Source of the DNA: Allolobophora icterica
Lineage: Eukaryota > Annelida > Clitellata > Crassiclitellata > Lumbricidae
NCBI GenBank assembly: GCA_963556255.1
Contig: OY744604.1
Span: forward strand, 19,758,982 to 19,822,981
DNA length: 64,000 bases
Reading direction: 5' to 3'
Shown here: in pieces, positions 35,849 through 46,506 of the stretch
Position numbering within the stretch: position 1 is the first letter of the stretch
Layout: each line of letters begins with the position of its first letter
The notes under the pieces: model-generated
The model's input: the letters and a program-made list of their open reading frames with translations, nothing else
The model's database searches: none
Told to the model about the DNA's origin: nothing
Made by a program: the position numbers and the translations under genes

Positions 35849-37495
35849 TAGGGTTATAACTTTTTTACAACCTCGTGTTCCTGTAGCTTAGTTGGATGAA
35901 CGTTTGTCTAAAAACAAAGGAATCAACTGTCATTTTCAAATCTTTGAAAAAGGTCATCCCGAAATCAATAAATCGATTTGTGTAAATGTCACTGTATAAT
36001 GTATTATGTAATAAGCATGCATAGTGCATACTAGCATGTGTTGTAATACAGGAAAGAATGAACTAGAAAATTTTAGAATAATATTTGTACAATATTTTGT
36101 ACATATAATACTTGTACAATGTTTTGTGCATTGTACAATGTACAGCTGTACTGTGTACATCACTGCTTATTGCTTAGAATAAATCGATGTTGCAGTTTGT
36201 CTTTCATGAAGTTCCCGCAACACAATGATGGTGCGTTCTGCGCACTGATTACTTCTTGGTATCTGGTGTACGGATGCTTCCAGTGATTCTCCAATACCTG
36301 CAATGCTTTTTGTAAGGTTTAAATAGTTCTGACAAGTTCTTGAAGTCAATTTTATTGTACCTCTGATTAGTAAACCAATAGTCTCCAGTCATATGAAACG
36401 AATCTGCATACCTTATCCAAAGTCCTCCTTGTTGTAGGGATAAGAATGAATGCAAGGATAGCAAGAATGTCTCTTGACTTACATCTTGCATTGTTGATGT
36501 TTGGAATTTTCTTAAACTTAGCGATTGGGAAAAACCTTTTCCTCAAAGAATCTGAACACCCGTGTAAAGTGGTATAACAATTTCATGTAATCTCTCCAGC
36601 CTACTTTATCGAGGATTTCTTCTGCTCCATTAACAAACTGTGCTTTCAGTTCCTCATACTTGTTCATCAGTTGAGACATAAGCGGCTATTCTATGTTTGG
36701 CGACCTGGTGTTACCACCAAGTTCCTCCTCCATGACCACCCTGAGAATTCTGTCCAGCAATATGATGCTGGCAACTGATAAATTGTGGTTTGCTGACACC
36801 CTTGCTGAGAACATTCGTTGCAATTTGACAACAACTCTAATCTTTGTCCCAGTGTTAACACTGGTTGTATCAGCAGTGGTCATCTTCATTGCATTCCATA
36901 AGTTCTATTTATCAATTCCTGCAGCAATAGTTTCGGCCTTGACATCTTCAGACGCAGTGCATCCACTATTACTTCGGTTCTCACATTCTTCAGTACCACA
37001 ACCTGATATTCATTTTCCTCAATGTGCTTGCCATCAAAATGTAAGGACCACTGTTCCATCTGTAACTTTGCAATCATTTCCTCCTTCAATTAAGCAGCGT
37101 CTTTGGTAGCCTAGTTGCACTTTTCTTGTGTGACAATGTAAGCCTATATTGCCACTGAAAGAAAATTATAAAACTTAACATGTTCAGTTGTTTGCCCGCG
37201 AACTTTTCTATATAGACCAATATTTCGATTCGTCTAGAAAGGGCTCAACAGTTCTATGAGGTTCCAGACAGCTGTAAAAGTTCTAAATAGTTCCATAAAG
37301 TTTTTAAAAGTGCTACTAGTACTTATGAGTAGTAGCTTATATAGGCCTATACGGTGATTCCAACTTTTCATTTGGGGTGACCTATTTTCACAACTGAGAA
37401 GAATTAATCACTTTTTCAGTGTTTCTAAGCAAAGGTTCATCCCTTTATGATATAGGAAATTGTTTTTTTTTTCAAGTCAAAAAGTTATAACCCTA
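35849..37495 (-). mobile_element. hAT-like element with transposase remnant, TSD GTGTGCAT
   Basis: Perfect 8-bp duplication GTGTGCAT at 35841-35848 and 37496-37503; TIRs TAGGGTTATAACTTTTT and its complement. Minus-strand pieces: MEQWSLHFDGKHIEENEYQV (37089-36886), TTADTTSVNTGTKIRVVVKL and ILLDRILRVVMEEELGGNT (36889-36686), FKPYKKHCR and PRSNQCAERTIIVLRELHE (36491-36167). The order and the D-T-T-x(2)-N-T-G motif match an uncharacterised transposase family known to me from recall. Stops and shifts: dead. Confidence 0.8.
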
Positions 37496-37638
37496 GTGTG
37501 CATGTTTCAAACATAATGCTCGATCAAAAAAGTCAAACTAAAATCTTGTACATTACTTGTTCAAATTCCATTTATGTCTCATTTTCTTACTTCCCGCCGT
37601 TGATGAATAATTCTCGTATACATTATTAATGTTTCCAG

Positions 37639-37764
37639 GCTGGTCGCAAAGAACACGAAGGCCTACATTAAGGGAACGTAAAGAGAGTAACTCTAGCGAA
37701 CAGGACTTTTGTTCTTCAGATTACGCAGATGAAGGCAGGAGAGGAAAGTTGCATGACGTTCAAG
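37639..37764 (+). CDS. Exon 8 of the multi-CARD gene: charged linker
   Basis: A 126-nt phase 1-1 exon (acceptor TTAATGTTTCCAG, donor CAAG/GTAACG). It encodes GWSQRTRRPTLRERKESNSS, then EQDFCSSDYADEGRRGKLHD and VQG: a basic first half followed by an acidic, serine-rich stretch (SSEQDFCSSDYADE) that looks like a casein-kinase-2 substrate. Probably disordered. It joins coiled-coil exon 7 to CARD3, or the candidate start at 35661 to CARD3. No family recognised. Support is the splice sites, matching phase and protein-like composition. Confidence 0.6.
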
Positions 37765-39640
37765 GTAACGCTATTGAAGTCTTCAAATTAGATAAAAACG
37801 GAGAAGATGAATTATTTTGCATAATTCACATGATTCGTCTTCGTTACTTCTTTAAATCAAAGTACTGGAAAATGATAGGCCTATTCCTGAGTTTAACTTT
37901 GCAAATTGATTTTATCATGATAATAACTGGTTTATCATTTACAATTTTATCAAAGACATTCAACAGCTCGAAAATATTTTTTAAAAAGACAGTCGATTTG
38001 GAACTTGCTTATAGTCTTTAGGCTTACTTCCAGTCTCAACGAAAGTACTCTGGAATCTGTCGGATTTGCACATCGGTTTAAACGCGTCACCATGGGCGGA
38101 GTTTGGTTTTAGTTCATAGGGGAGCTAAAGCATACCTTCACCTCCCCTCCTCCGCCGAAAAGCAGCACCTCCTTTAAAACGGAAGGGGTTTAGGGGCGAT
38201 TTGAGCCCCCAGTAGGGATCTGGGGCGAAGCCCCAACCGCCAAATGCATTTTGAGCATTCTTGGTACTAATTTCGGCCTTCTGGTGAGAAGATTTGGAAG
38301 GATTTTACTACTTAAAAAAATACATAATGTTTAACGAAAGAAATCACATCGGCAGCACAATCATGGACCGTGCAGCCATGATCGTGCTGCGTTTATTGTT
38401 ACAACCAGCGGCGTTAACATATAGCTATCTTTTCATGGTCCCAGGTGCAGGCAGTCCCGCATGGGCCCCTGTAAAGCCTGTAGCCATGCGTTCTTACAAA
38501 ATTGTCTGATGTATCGTGGGCCCCTGGAGGTCGTGGGCCCGGGTGCCTTGCAGCCCTCGCACATAATAATGATAGCTACGTCACTGGTAACAACATTTTA
38601 TAAGTTAACTGTAGTTAAGATATAAAATATTTTTGGACCAGTGCACATAGTAAGCCTAGACTATGCCATGAGCCTGTCGTCGGCGGCGTCGGGCCATCTC
38701 AAGCATCTGTTAGATTTTACGTTGAGATGACCTTTGAAGGCAACGTTGGATATGTCAATATTCTCTGGTTGTCTATGCTGATAGTTGTGTCACCCCAGAG
38801 TCAACAACAATTTTCATATTTGAACAGAATAATAAGAAGTGCGTTTTGTCGAGGTTTAGCGATAGTTTGTTCGCCTTGAACCACTTGCCAACTAGACTAT
38901 GTTCAGCATTCGTCTTATTGATTTGGCAAATAAACGATCGACTTGGTCGACTTTGTCGACTTGGACTGTAGTATCTTGGCCAAAATTGCTGACGACTGTT
39001 GCATTCTCATATTCCAGTACCTAAATTAGGCTACTTATGAATTTCAATTGCACACTCTTCATCAAACTGTCAAACTGTAGTTGAACTGGTAAGTAAAATT
39101 TCAGGCATCATAATAATATCGTTTGTGGTTGACTTGAGCTAATCTCTCAAAAATTCATACTAGGGGCCTACACACTATAATCTGCTCAAGATTACTCAAG
39201 TTAGTTACTATAGTATCTGTAGTCTGCCTTTTCTCGGCAGTTTTGGGTAACGAAGAGCATGTCCTTCACAGCGGGCTTCCGCCCGTTAAGGTTACCGGAT
39301 ATGCACTCCGACCCCGAGCATATGAGCGAGCCATTCCTCCGGCTGACAGACTCATGAGAAAAATATTCTCAACTAGGATGCTGTACTCATAACTTTCTGA
39401 ATAAGTCTCTGCTTAACACTATTTATATAGGTTTGGCCACTGTTAGTTTTGCAGGGCAGTACATGTATATGTGCGAATGTTTTTATATGTTTATGTACAC
39501 CAAAATTCGGTTTGCAATTGGTTTTAATGCAGAATATTCTATCTATCTATCTATAATGCATATGTTAAGGTTAAACAGAACAGCAAAACAAAGCTACCCC
39601 AGTATATAACAATTATTACAACTATTATTCATTGTCCCAA
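37765..39640 (+). other. Intron; hAT-end remnant near 38588
   Basis: 38500-38590 is GC-rich (GGGCCC words) and ends GATAGCTACGTCACTG, which looks like a hAT terminus, but no partner end or target duplication was found. 38930-38975 carries GTCGACTTGG repeats related to 41215-41350. No exon seen. Confidence 0.4.
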
Positions 39641-39644
39641 CATT

Positions 39645-41035
39645 GTAAACGTAAGTAAGTAAGTATATTCTTTATTAAAAAGCACTAGCAAACGCAGAGC
39701 GCTGTACATGGCAAACATATTAAATCAAACATGGTAGACTTGTTATAATGAAACAAGGGGCCATCCATATATTACGTATGCATGGAGGGGTAACCGAAAT
39801 GCACGTGCTTGCGTATGTTTGCGAATGGGGACGGGTGCGGGTTTACTGATAATGTACGTACGCATAGGAAACGGGGCCTTCAAATTGATTGGCCTTAAAG
39901 TGAGCTATAGTTCAGTCTATCAAGCTATCCGGTACTACCAGAGGAAGTATGACTGTGGGAGAGGTGTCACTTGTATGCCACCTTACCTCTGAATGCTATT
40001 ATTAAACTATCACACAACTCAGCAGTGAGTCCATGCATTACTCATCCTTCAATCTGGCCTAAAGTACAGACCGTCGCTGCCTGGACCTGTGGTTCTGACA
40101 CATTCTGCAGCTAGTCTTGGGGGGGTGCGTCAACCGTACGTACGCAGGTAGGGGAATGTAAAAAAGTACGTATGCGTACAGGGAGGGTCCAATTTTCCCG
40201 GATTTTTGCGTACGTAATATATGGATGGCCCCAATTATATAGGAGAGGTTATTACAATCAAGTGGGACGTAGGAGGGATCGAAGAGAAGAGGAGTAAAGT
40301 AGCCAGATCCAGGGAGAGCATAGTTATTTGTATAGCATCCTAGTGAGGAAGCATTTCTGAGACAAGTTATCATACCTTGGAAGCGCACGGTTATAGCCGT
40401 GGGCACAGAGAGTGACAAGTGAGCTAAATCGGCGGCAGCATAGTATGTAATACAATATCATGGCAGGGATTGTGGAAAGAGACCTGCGTCGGCACTATTA
40501 CAAAATGCCTCAAATGGGAGGGATGATGAAGGTAAGGACCCCTGACGCACCAGCCTCCGGACTATATATTCCCTCTAGGGCCTCGCGCTCCTGTCCGTTC
40601 GCAAAATCACCACACGGACGTGCAATAAAGCATCCTGCCAACTGCAATGGCGGGCATCACATCAAATAAACAGTCCCTCGAAAGCCCATGTGACCTCAAA
40701 TCCTGCAGAGCGTATAAGGATAAGGTGTTTGATGTTACTATAGAGACCCACATTTCTGATTAAGCTCGACACCAAGAGTATTAAGAGTGTGCACCCTAGC
40801 GATACCATCTAGAATGGAAGATGGGAGATTGGGAGCGTACAAATGGTACCCCGAGGGCTCGTGAATTTTAGACCTATTTCACTGGTCTTGCTCATAATAT
40901 TAAAGCTTAGGTTACAGCTGTGTACCCAGGCAGTAAAGTGCTCGAATTCCATCTCAGTGGTGGTGATGCTTAATGCGGGAAGTGCACGGTAACAATCATC
41001 GGCATATTTAAAAATACGGATGCCTTTGTTGATTG
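39645..41035 (-). mobile_element. LINE 3' half, antisense, split by a TIR element
   Basis: Minus reading: IRIFKYADDCYRALPALSIT, TAWVHSCNLSFN (RT motifs C and D, YADD intact, near 41030-40900), later LSLSVPTAITVRFQG and NNYALPGSGYF (40418-40059). The 3' UTR has AATAAAG near 39670 and a (TTAC)n tail at 39650-39664. The element at 39757-40232 sits in the 3' part. Confidence 0.65.
39757..40232. mobile_element. TIR element (GGGGCCATCCATATATTACG ends)
   Basis: Left end 39757-39780 starts GGGGCCATCCATATATTACG; the right end 40211-40232 is its reverse complement. The interior has many TACG/CGTA words (GTACGTACGC). The target duplication is at most 2-4 bp. Non-coding MITE; superfamily not assigned. 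Confidence 0.85.
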
Positions 41036-41149
41036 TTTTTAAACCTTAGTTTAGTATCTAGCTAATCTATGCCTATTGTAAATTCTGTCAACTGTTAGAA
41101 GTTGTGCAGTAATATGCAATCGCTCACAATATGCACAGTTAGTTGTTGA

Positions 41150-41370
41150 GCGAAAGAAAATAGTCTTGGCACTGGGTGAAATAGCCGCCAAAAATAGTAG
41201 GTAAAATATTTCAGAATCGAGTCAAGTCGAGGAAACAGTGATCGACTCGACTTGTCAAAACATTTGATCGACTTGACTTGCAAGTCGATCGAGTCGAAGA
41301 TTTTTCGACCGACTCGACTTGGCCGAGTTTCGACCAATTTGATCGACTGACTCGATCGATCACGGGGTAT
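41150..41370. repeat. TCGACT/CGACTTG repeat cluster
   Basis: A dozen or so overlapping copies of CGACTCGACTTG and CGATCGA words in both orientations over 200 bp; related words at 38930-38975. Confidence 0.65.
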
Positions 41371-41377
41371 AGTCTAT

Positions 41378-42384
41378 ATCCCTATATCTCAAGAAATGTC
41401 CACTAAATTTCTTGGTGCAATTGTTGATAATCATCTAACCTGGAAAGAAGATATCAGACTCATAATAGCCAAGGTTGTCTAAAAATGTCGGGGTACTTTG
41501 CAGTACATCGTTTTTTGCTTCCTATATTCGCCTTGCTATAATTATGTTCCTCATTAATTTATCCGTACCTAACATTCTTTAATAGGATATGGTCCTCTGC
41601 GTATGACTCCTGATTAGAAAAGCTGGTGACACTGGAAAAAGAGCAATTCCGATTGTTGCTAGGGTACCTACTGTTCACATAATGACCATATTTTTCTTGA
41701 ACTTAAACTGTTCAAATTTCACTAGATATGATACTTTCGGACAGCCCTCTTTATGTACCAATTCGACCACTCTCTCTTGCCCCTGGGTTTGATCATTATT
41801 ATACTGTTGGTATTTGATTAGGCCTACCACTCCCACAATACTATAGCATCAAAATCCTATCGCACTAATTTCGCTTGATCTAATATCCGCCACTTATCAA
41901 CTAAATACAATGGATCCCGGATTCGGAGCTTGATTCCTACTAATTACCAGCGGGTTCCAAACCTTTATCTCTTTTAGAGACTAAGTACTGCGTCTTCAAT
42001 TAACGGATGGTTTACTCGACGATAATTCATGGAACTGACTTAAATATTAATGTGAAACTCCCTGACTTTATATGCCATCTTATAACTGTAAAAGTTAAAT
42101 TATAATTTATATCAGTTTACAAGTGGGCACCATAAGTACATGCTTATGAATACCCGCTTAATTACCTAGTTGAGATTGCCATTGTGTTTCTCAATCGAAC
42201 CACAATCTTCAACGTAGTTAAATGGTAAAATTGTGTGTCCCTACTAGCGGGGTTAAAAATATCCTTGCTGAGACTCCCATTTGTCAACGTTTGTATTTAA
42301 TATATTAGTGTTTAACTACATGTAATGTACATGTATGAAATACTGTTCCAATAAAAAATCTTTGATTTGATTGATTTGATTATA
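41378..42384 (+). mobile_element. Degenerate LINE 3' half
   Basis: Reads with many stops as KFLGAIVDNHLTWKEDIRLI, LELKLFKFH, TALFMYQFDHSLLP, SYRTNFA and SNIRHLSTKYNG, a known order of LINE RT C-termini. It ends with AATAAAAAATC and a (TTGAT)n tail at 42363-42381, 87 bp before the CARD3 exon. Confidence 0.7.
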
Positions 42385-42470
42385 TAATTTGTGTGACTGA
42401 TGAGAGGTGCTTCCATCTAACTGAACAGGACTTCCGTCAAACCTTTCCTCGTCTCATTCTCAATCCACAG

Positions 42471-42746
42471 TGTCTGTGGACCATAAGTCTACAATTGATG
42501 CCAATAAGAACGACCTTCTGGATGTTCTACGTGTCGGTGAACTACTTCTGACTGAGTTGTGTGGCGAAGATGTCTTAGATCTAAGAACCAAGCATGAGAT
42601 CTTGGCTGGCGGCAATCCGCATGAGATCAATGGACGTTTTCTGGATTGGCTTAAGCAGAGCCAACCTTCCACATTTACCGTCTGTCTAGAAAAACTTAGA
42701 TTTGATCAACAGAGACACATCGCCAACTTACTTGATGGAACTCCAG
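42471..42746 (+). CDS. Exon 9 of the multi-CARD gene: CARD3
   Basis: A 276-nt phase 1-1 exon (acceptor CATTCTCAATCCACAG, donor TCCAG/GTTGAT) encoding a caspase-recruitment domain: NKNDLLDVLRVGELLLTELC, GEDVLDLRTKHEI, FLDWLKQSQPSTFTVCLEKL and QQRHIANLLDG. It aligns with CARD1 over LL...L..EDVLD, I, F-WLK and ANLL-G. It contains no methionine, so it cannot be a first coding exon and must be spliced from upstream (37764 or 35727). Long microsatellites follow in the intron. The domain call is firm; the gene it belongs to (one gene or two) is inference. Confidence 0.8.
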
Positions 42747-43012
42747 GTTGATATTATTTCATATGTTCTATAAATAGGCGCATTAAACTTAGCCAGTAGA
42801 CCTAGGCTTAATCGTAGGCTGTACTGGGATTGATGTTAAACGTATAGGGCATAGTACTATAGGGCTGTTCTGATTTTCACATGATAAGAGTGGTAGAGCT
42901 CGACACGCGACAGCTGAATTTCGGACTACACGTGGTATGGAGAAGCACCCAGAATAGAGACGGCTGGCAGCGCGTTGTGGAAACGGCAGCACTCAAGAGG
43001 GGAACACCCCAC

Positions 43013-43055
43013 ATGATGATGATGACGATGATGATGATGATGATGATGATGATGT

Positions 43056-43102
<47 letters not shown>

Positions 43103-43134
43103 CATTGGTTTGGTTGTCTGGTATTGGTCTGAGG

Positions 43135-43170
<36 letters not shown>

Positions 43171-43171
43171 C

Positions 43172-43251
<80 letters not shown>

Positions 43252-43254
43252 CGA
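43013..43254. repeat. (ATG)n microsatellite
   Basis: Two long ATG/GAT trinucleotide blocks separated by a 40-bp unique piece (43100-43135). It lies in the CARD3-CARD4 intron; long poly-Met or poly-Ser frames here are artefacts. Confidence 0.95.
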
Positions 43255-43815
43255 GAATGATATGTTCACGTAGTTCGAAAAGTCACATTATGTTTTCGGC
43301 ATAAGTAAAGTAGTGTCAGAAAGTATTTAGGTGAGACGCTTCAATGCATGGCACTTAGAAACATCAGTTTCAGTAATACGCTCTGAAATGGTAAATGGAA
43401 TATTTCCTTGTATGGCATAGATCTAAGTTATTGAATAATTTTATATTAAGGCAAACTAAAAAAAAATAGGCGAGGAATGAATTTCATGATGTTCTAATAT
43501 GAAATGTTACACACTCGTTAATGATCAAGAATTAGGATGCTTTGGCAGGTCTAGTATTTGACCTTGAGCTTGAATTATCTGGCACTTGCCAGTAACAATA
43601 TAAAAGTTAAAGTGATATTCTGTTGATCAGGGTCTTTAGACATCTTTGTGAGCAGACATTATTACGTGTTCCAGCAAATCCAGCCATGTGATTACATTCC
43701 TGCCTCGTAGGATTTTAATGTTTTTGATCATGTTACCCCAGTAATGGTAAGCTGAAGTAACAAACCGAATCTAAAAGTGACAACATCTTAATAAAAATCT
43801 ATTACATGTTTACAG

Positions 43816-44097
43816 GTGAACGTCCACTTACAAGAGAAAAAAGACTACAGATTCAGAAGAATATTCGAAATCTGTCTGAAGTGATTGATGTCGACTCAGG
43901 GCTGCTTGTGCTTCTCTACTCTAAGGGAGTCATCAGTGCCACAGAACAGCAAGCGCTCAATTCTGAAATAGCGAAAGAAGTGAAAGCAAGGAAACTTCTT
44001 CAAGTCATTTTACAAAAAAGCGATCGGGCTTTGAAAAACTTTGTGGATGCGCTAAGAGAAACAAACCAGGCTCACGTCATTTCCACCCTTGAAACAG
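43816..44097 (+). CDS. Exon 10 of the multi-CARD gene: CARD4
   Basis: A 282-nt phase 1-1 exon (acceptor TACATGTTTACAG, donor AACAG/GTATAT) encoding the most canonical CARD of the four: EKRLQIQKNIRNLSEVIDVD, LLVLLYSKGVIS, TEQQALNSE, KARKLLQVILQKSDRALKNF and VDALRETNQAHVISTLE. The helix 5-6 phrase F-x(2)-ALRETNQ-H is typical of the family. Paralogue of CARD2. As in CARD2, an R/K-rich first helix gives a basic face that could pair with an acidic CARD. Next in the transcript comes the helical tail after 45.7 kb. Confidence 0.82.
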
Positions 44098-44321
44098 GTA
44101 TATCTATAAACATTTGTAGAATAACCAATCTTCTTCTTTCTCTTTCTGTCCATAGGCTTATCTCCCATTGGCGTCGATCGCATGCTCAGTGCTCACTGTA
44201 GAAATGAAATAAGGTCCAAACGAAATTTATGATCGAAGCTATATTTCATGAGCACATTAAAGTGAAAATAAAGTATTCGTCTTGGAGAAATTTTTGTTGA
44301 AGGTCAAAGATGATTGGCTGC

Positions 44322-44862
44322 CAGTGTTGGGGTAAATAGTCAGGTTGACTATTTAAATAGAATAGTAAATAGTCCCTGTAGAAAACTATTTAAATAGTAT
44401 CTAAAATAGTCAATAGCTGCAGACTATTGCAATTATCACTGGACTATTTAAAAACTATTTAGCCATTATCAGTGACAGTTACATATAGGTCTAAATATTG
44501 AGAAAATTTGGAAATTTTCTAATGTAATAGGCCTAAAGTTCCGATAGTAGTTCTTGTTAACTTTGAGTAACAGCAAACGTTCAAGTACCCCATCATTGTC
44601 CACATGACTATTCAAAAACTAGCTATTATCAGTGTCAGTTACATATCATTATTGAGAAACGATGACATTTTCTCGTTAACTTTGAGACTGGTGGTTGACT
44701 ATTTAAATTTTAATAAATAGTAAATAGTCGCATACCATTTAAATACTATCTCAATAGGACATTTTTCGTGACTATTTAAAATAGTGGCATCAATAGTCAT
44801 AAACTATTTAAATACTATTTAAATAGTAGGCCTATTTACTATTTAAATAGTACCCAACAATG
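44322..44862. mobile_element. hAT MITE rich in ACTATTTAAATAGT, TSD TTGGCTGC
   Basis: Perfect duplication TTGGCTGC at 44314-44321 and 44863-44870; ends CAGTGTTGGG and CCCAACAATG. The interior repeats ACTATTTAAATAGT palindromes at both ends. Non-coding. Confidence 0.93.
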
Positions 44863-44884
44863 TTGGCTGCTTGCAATGTTTCAT

Positions 44885-45440
44885 GAAAGACTTGTTTAAC
44901 TAGTGTTTACTAGATTAATAATCATCATCACTGTATCTTTTAGGTTCTTATTCTATGCCTGCAACACACTTCAATCCTCTCAGCCCTCCTATCTCCGTCA
45001 GTTGTTCATGGTCCAAACCACTTCGCTCAACCCGCTGATCTTTCGTCCTAGCACTTCTCCGCCCTTCCGCAATCGCATCGCTAAAATTTGAAAATCGCTC
45101 CCTAACCATAGCTGTTCCGTCTCTCTGGAACAAACACCCGCCACAATTATGCCTAATATCTTAACCATCCTAAGAACTGTCCAAAACCTCACCTCTTGCT
45201 TTCTCACAGTGCTCTTTCAAAACTCCTATCGAGGTTCCTCTTTCCCCCCTTACCTGCCTCACCGTTTCTGTTCTAAACACTACTCACTATAGCTATCTGA
45301 TTGCCTGCCTGCCCCTTTGGATTTGATCTTTGACCGATTTTACCCCTCCTCGCCTATCGATTTTTTACTAGTCGCCTATGAAGAAGCTGGTTCTCGCGAC
45401 TTCCTTTTCTTTGGGCTCTGTAGAAATCTCGAGATTATGA
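44885..45440 (+). mobile_element. LINE C-terminus and 3' end
   Basis: Reads in pieces as PSYLRQLFMVQTTSLNPLIF and NSYRGSSFPPYLPHRFCSKH; the 3' end matches 10022-10105 (GGTTCTCGCGACTTCC ... CTGTAGAAATCTCGAG). Degenerate copy in the last large intron. Confidence 0.65.
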
Positions 45441-45789
45441 TAACGATTAAATGATGAGAGATGAAAGATGACATTATCGGAGCAGAAAGAATGCAGTGAT
45501 TAAATTTATGCGCTGGAAGGAGTTTTTTAATCTAGAATCTGCTTAAGTTAATTTTTATTTATTATTTCTCAATTCAGTATATTATATTTAAACTTATGTT
45601 TCATACTGCGACATTTAAAAGTGAAATAATTTGTAAACTTCATAAATTGAAAAATCTAGTTGTTTACCTAGTATTGCTAATATTTTTTATTTAACATGAT
45701 TTATATTTTCATTTTATTATACTTTAAACAGGAAATATAATTGCCTTTTACGCCGAATTACCGTCAGCCTCGTATCTTCCAGTTTGAAG

Positions 45790-45940
45790 AGGAGCTGGTC
45801 GACATCCTTGAGCCTATTGCACAGCAGTTGTCATATTTGGACAATGAAGAGGACCCAGTGGAAGAAGTTCAGCTAATTAAACAGGAAATTCAGGAAATCT
45901 GTCGTAAAAGAATAAAGTTTCTTAGGTTGAATAAAGGAAA
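45790..45940 (+). CDS. Exon 11 of the multi-CARD gene: helical tail, boundaries uncertain
   Basis: Frame encodes EELVDILEPIAQQLSYLDNE, EDPVEEVQLIKQEIQEICRK and RIKFLRLNKGK, strongly helical and acidic then basic. The upstream end is unclear. A phase-1 acceptor at 45789 (GTTTGAAG) fits the CARD4 donor; the stronger-looking CTTCCAG at 45782 and TTTAAACAG at 45731 would put this reading out of frame. The donor AAA/GTAACA gives phase 2 and fits 46009. The choice here makes the whole gene one open frame, but a frameshift or another missing exon would also explain the data. No family recognised. Confidence 0.45.
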
Positions 45941-46008
45941 GTAACATCACCAATTATTTATGGTGTGAAAGTGTTGAAGCCATGGCCGAACTATTTTTAA
46001 TGTTAGAG

Positions 46009-46225
46009 AAGGCACCTCGAAAACATTCTGGGAAAAATATTTAATGTTGTGAAGACTTCGGTGAACATTTCTAATGTGAGAATAAGAGTTAAACTGGCTG
46101 CTAATGATCTTCAGATTCTGAAAGAAGCCGTCCAGCTGAACGAACTCGCCCAAGACAAGCCACAGTTAGCAGAGAAGGATTCAATTCCAGAGTCTAGACA
46201 TAAGTTATTAGTATTAAGTTTCTAG
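46009..46225 (+). CDS. Last exon of the multi-CARD gene
   Basis: After acceptor TTTTTAATGTTAGAG the frame reads RHLENILGKIFNVVKTSVNI, SNVRIRVKLAANDLQILKEA and VQLNELAQDKPQLAEKDSIP, ending LLVLSF-TAG at 46223-46225. AATAAA follows 24 nt later. The composition (amphipathic helices, few rare residues) is protein-like. The intron before it would be only 68 nt. An AGAG doublet offers a second acceptor 2 nt upstream that would end translation early. No family recognised. Confidence 0.5.
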
Positions 46226-46248
46226 CCTCTAATTACATAACTGTTGTC

Positions 46249-46254
46249 AATAAA
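46249..46254 (+). promoter_or_regulatory. Polyadenylation signal AATAAA
   Basis: Canonical hexamer 24 nt after the proposed stop, followed by a GT/T-rich stretch (GTCTTCTGTTGT). It supports the end of the CARD gene near 46.27 kb. Confidence 0.6.
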
Positions 46255-46454
46255 CTAGTAAGTCTTCTGTTGTAACCATGCAGCAACTCAATTTGATACC
46301 GTCATTGAGTAATTCGTACATTCTCAATAGCTGTTCATTTCCTTGCATTGGCTAGCAGTTTTCTTTCGCTTTGTTTTATACTGTACTCAACAGAGCTAAC
46401 ACTCGGCGTATATTCATACATCAATGATATTGTAGGCTTATCTCCTCGGAAGAT

Positions 46455-46469
46455 TATATATATATATAT

Positions 46470-46503
<34 letters not shown>
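46455..46503. repeat. (TA)n microsatellite, left half
   Basis: TA run broken by CACACA. It continues at 48204-48300 on the other side of the element 46504-48203. Confidence 0.85.

Positions 46504-46506
<3 letters not shown>

Noticed and set aside
37639..38021. Longer coding exon continuing past 37764
   Set aside because: After the donor the frame turns hydrophobic and AT-driven (intron-like), and CAAG/GTAACG gives the required phase 1.
38440..38590. Complete hAT element
   Set aside because: A right-end-like CTACGTCACTG is visible, but no partner TIR or 8-bp duplication was found.
42877..43304. Poly-Met and poly-Ser frames between CARD3 and CARD4
   Set aside because: (ATG)n microsatellite in an intron.
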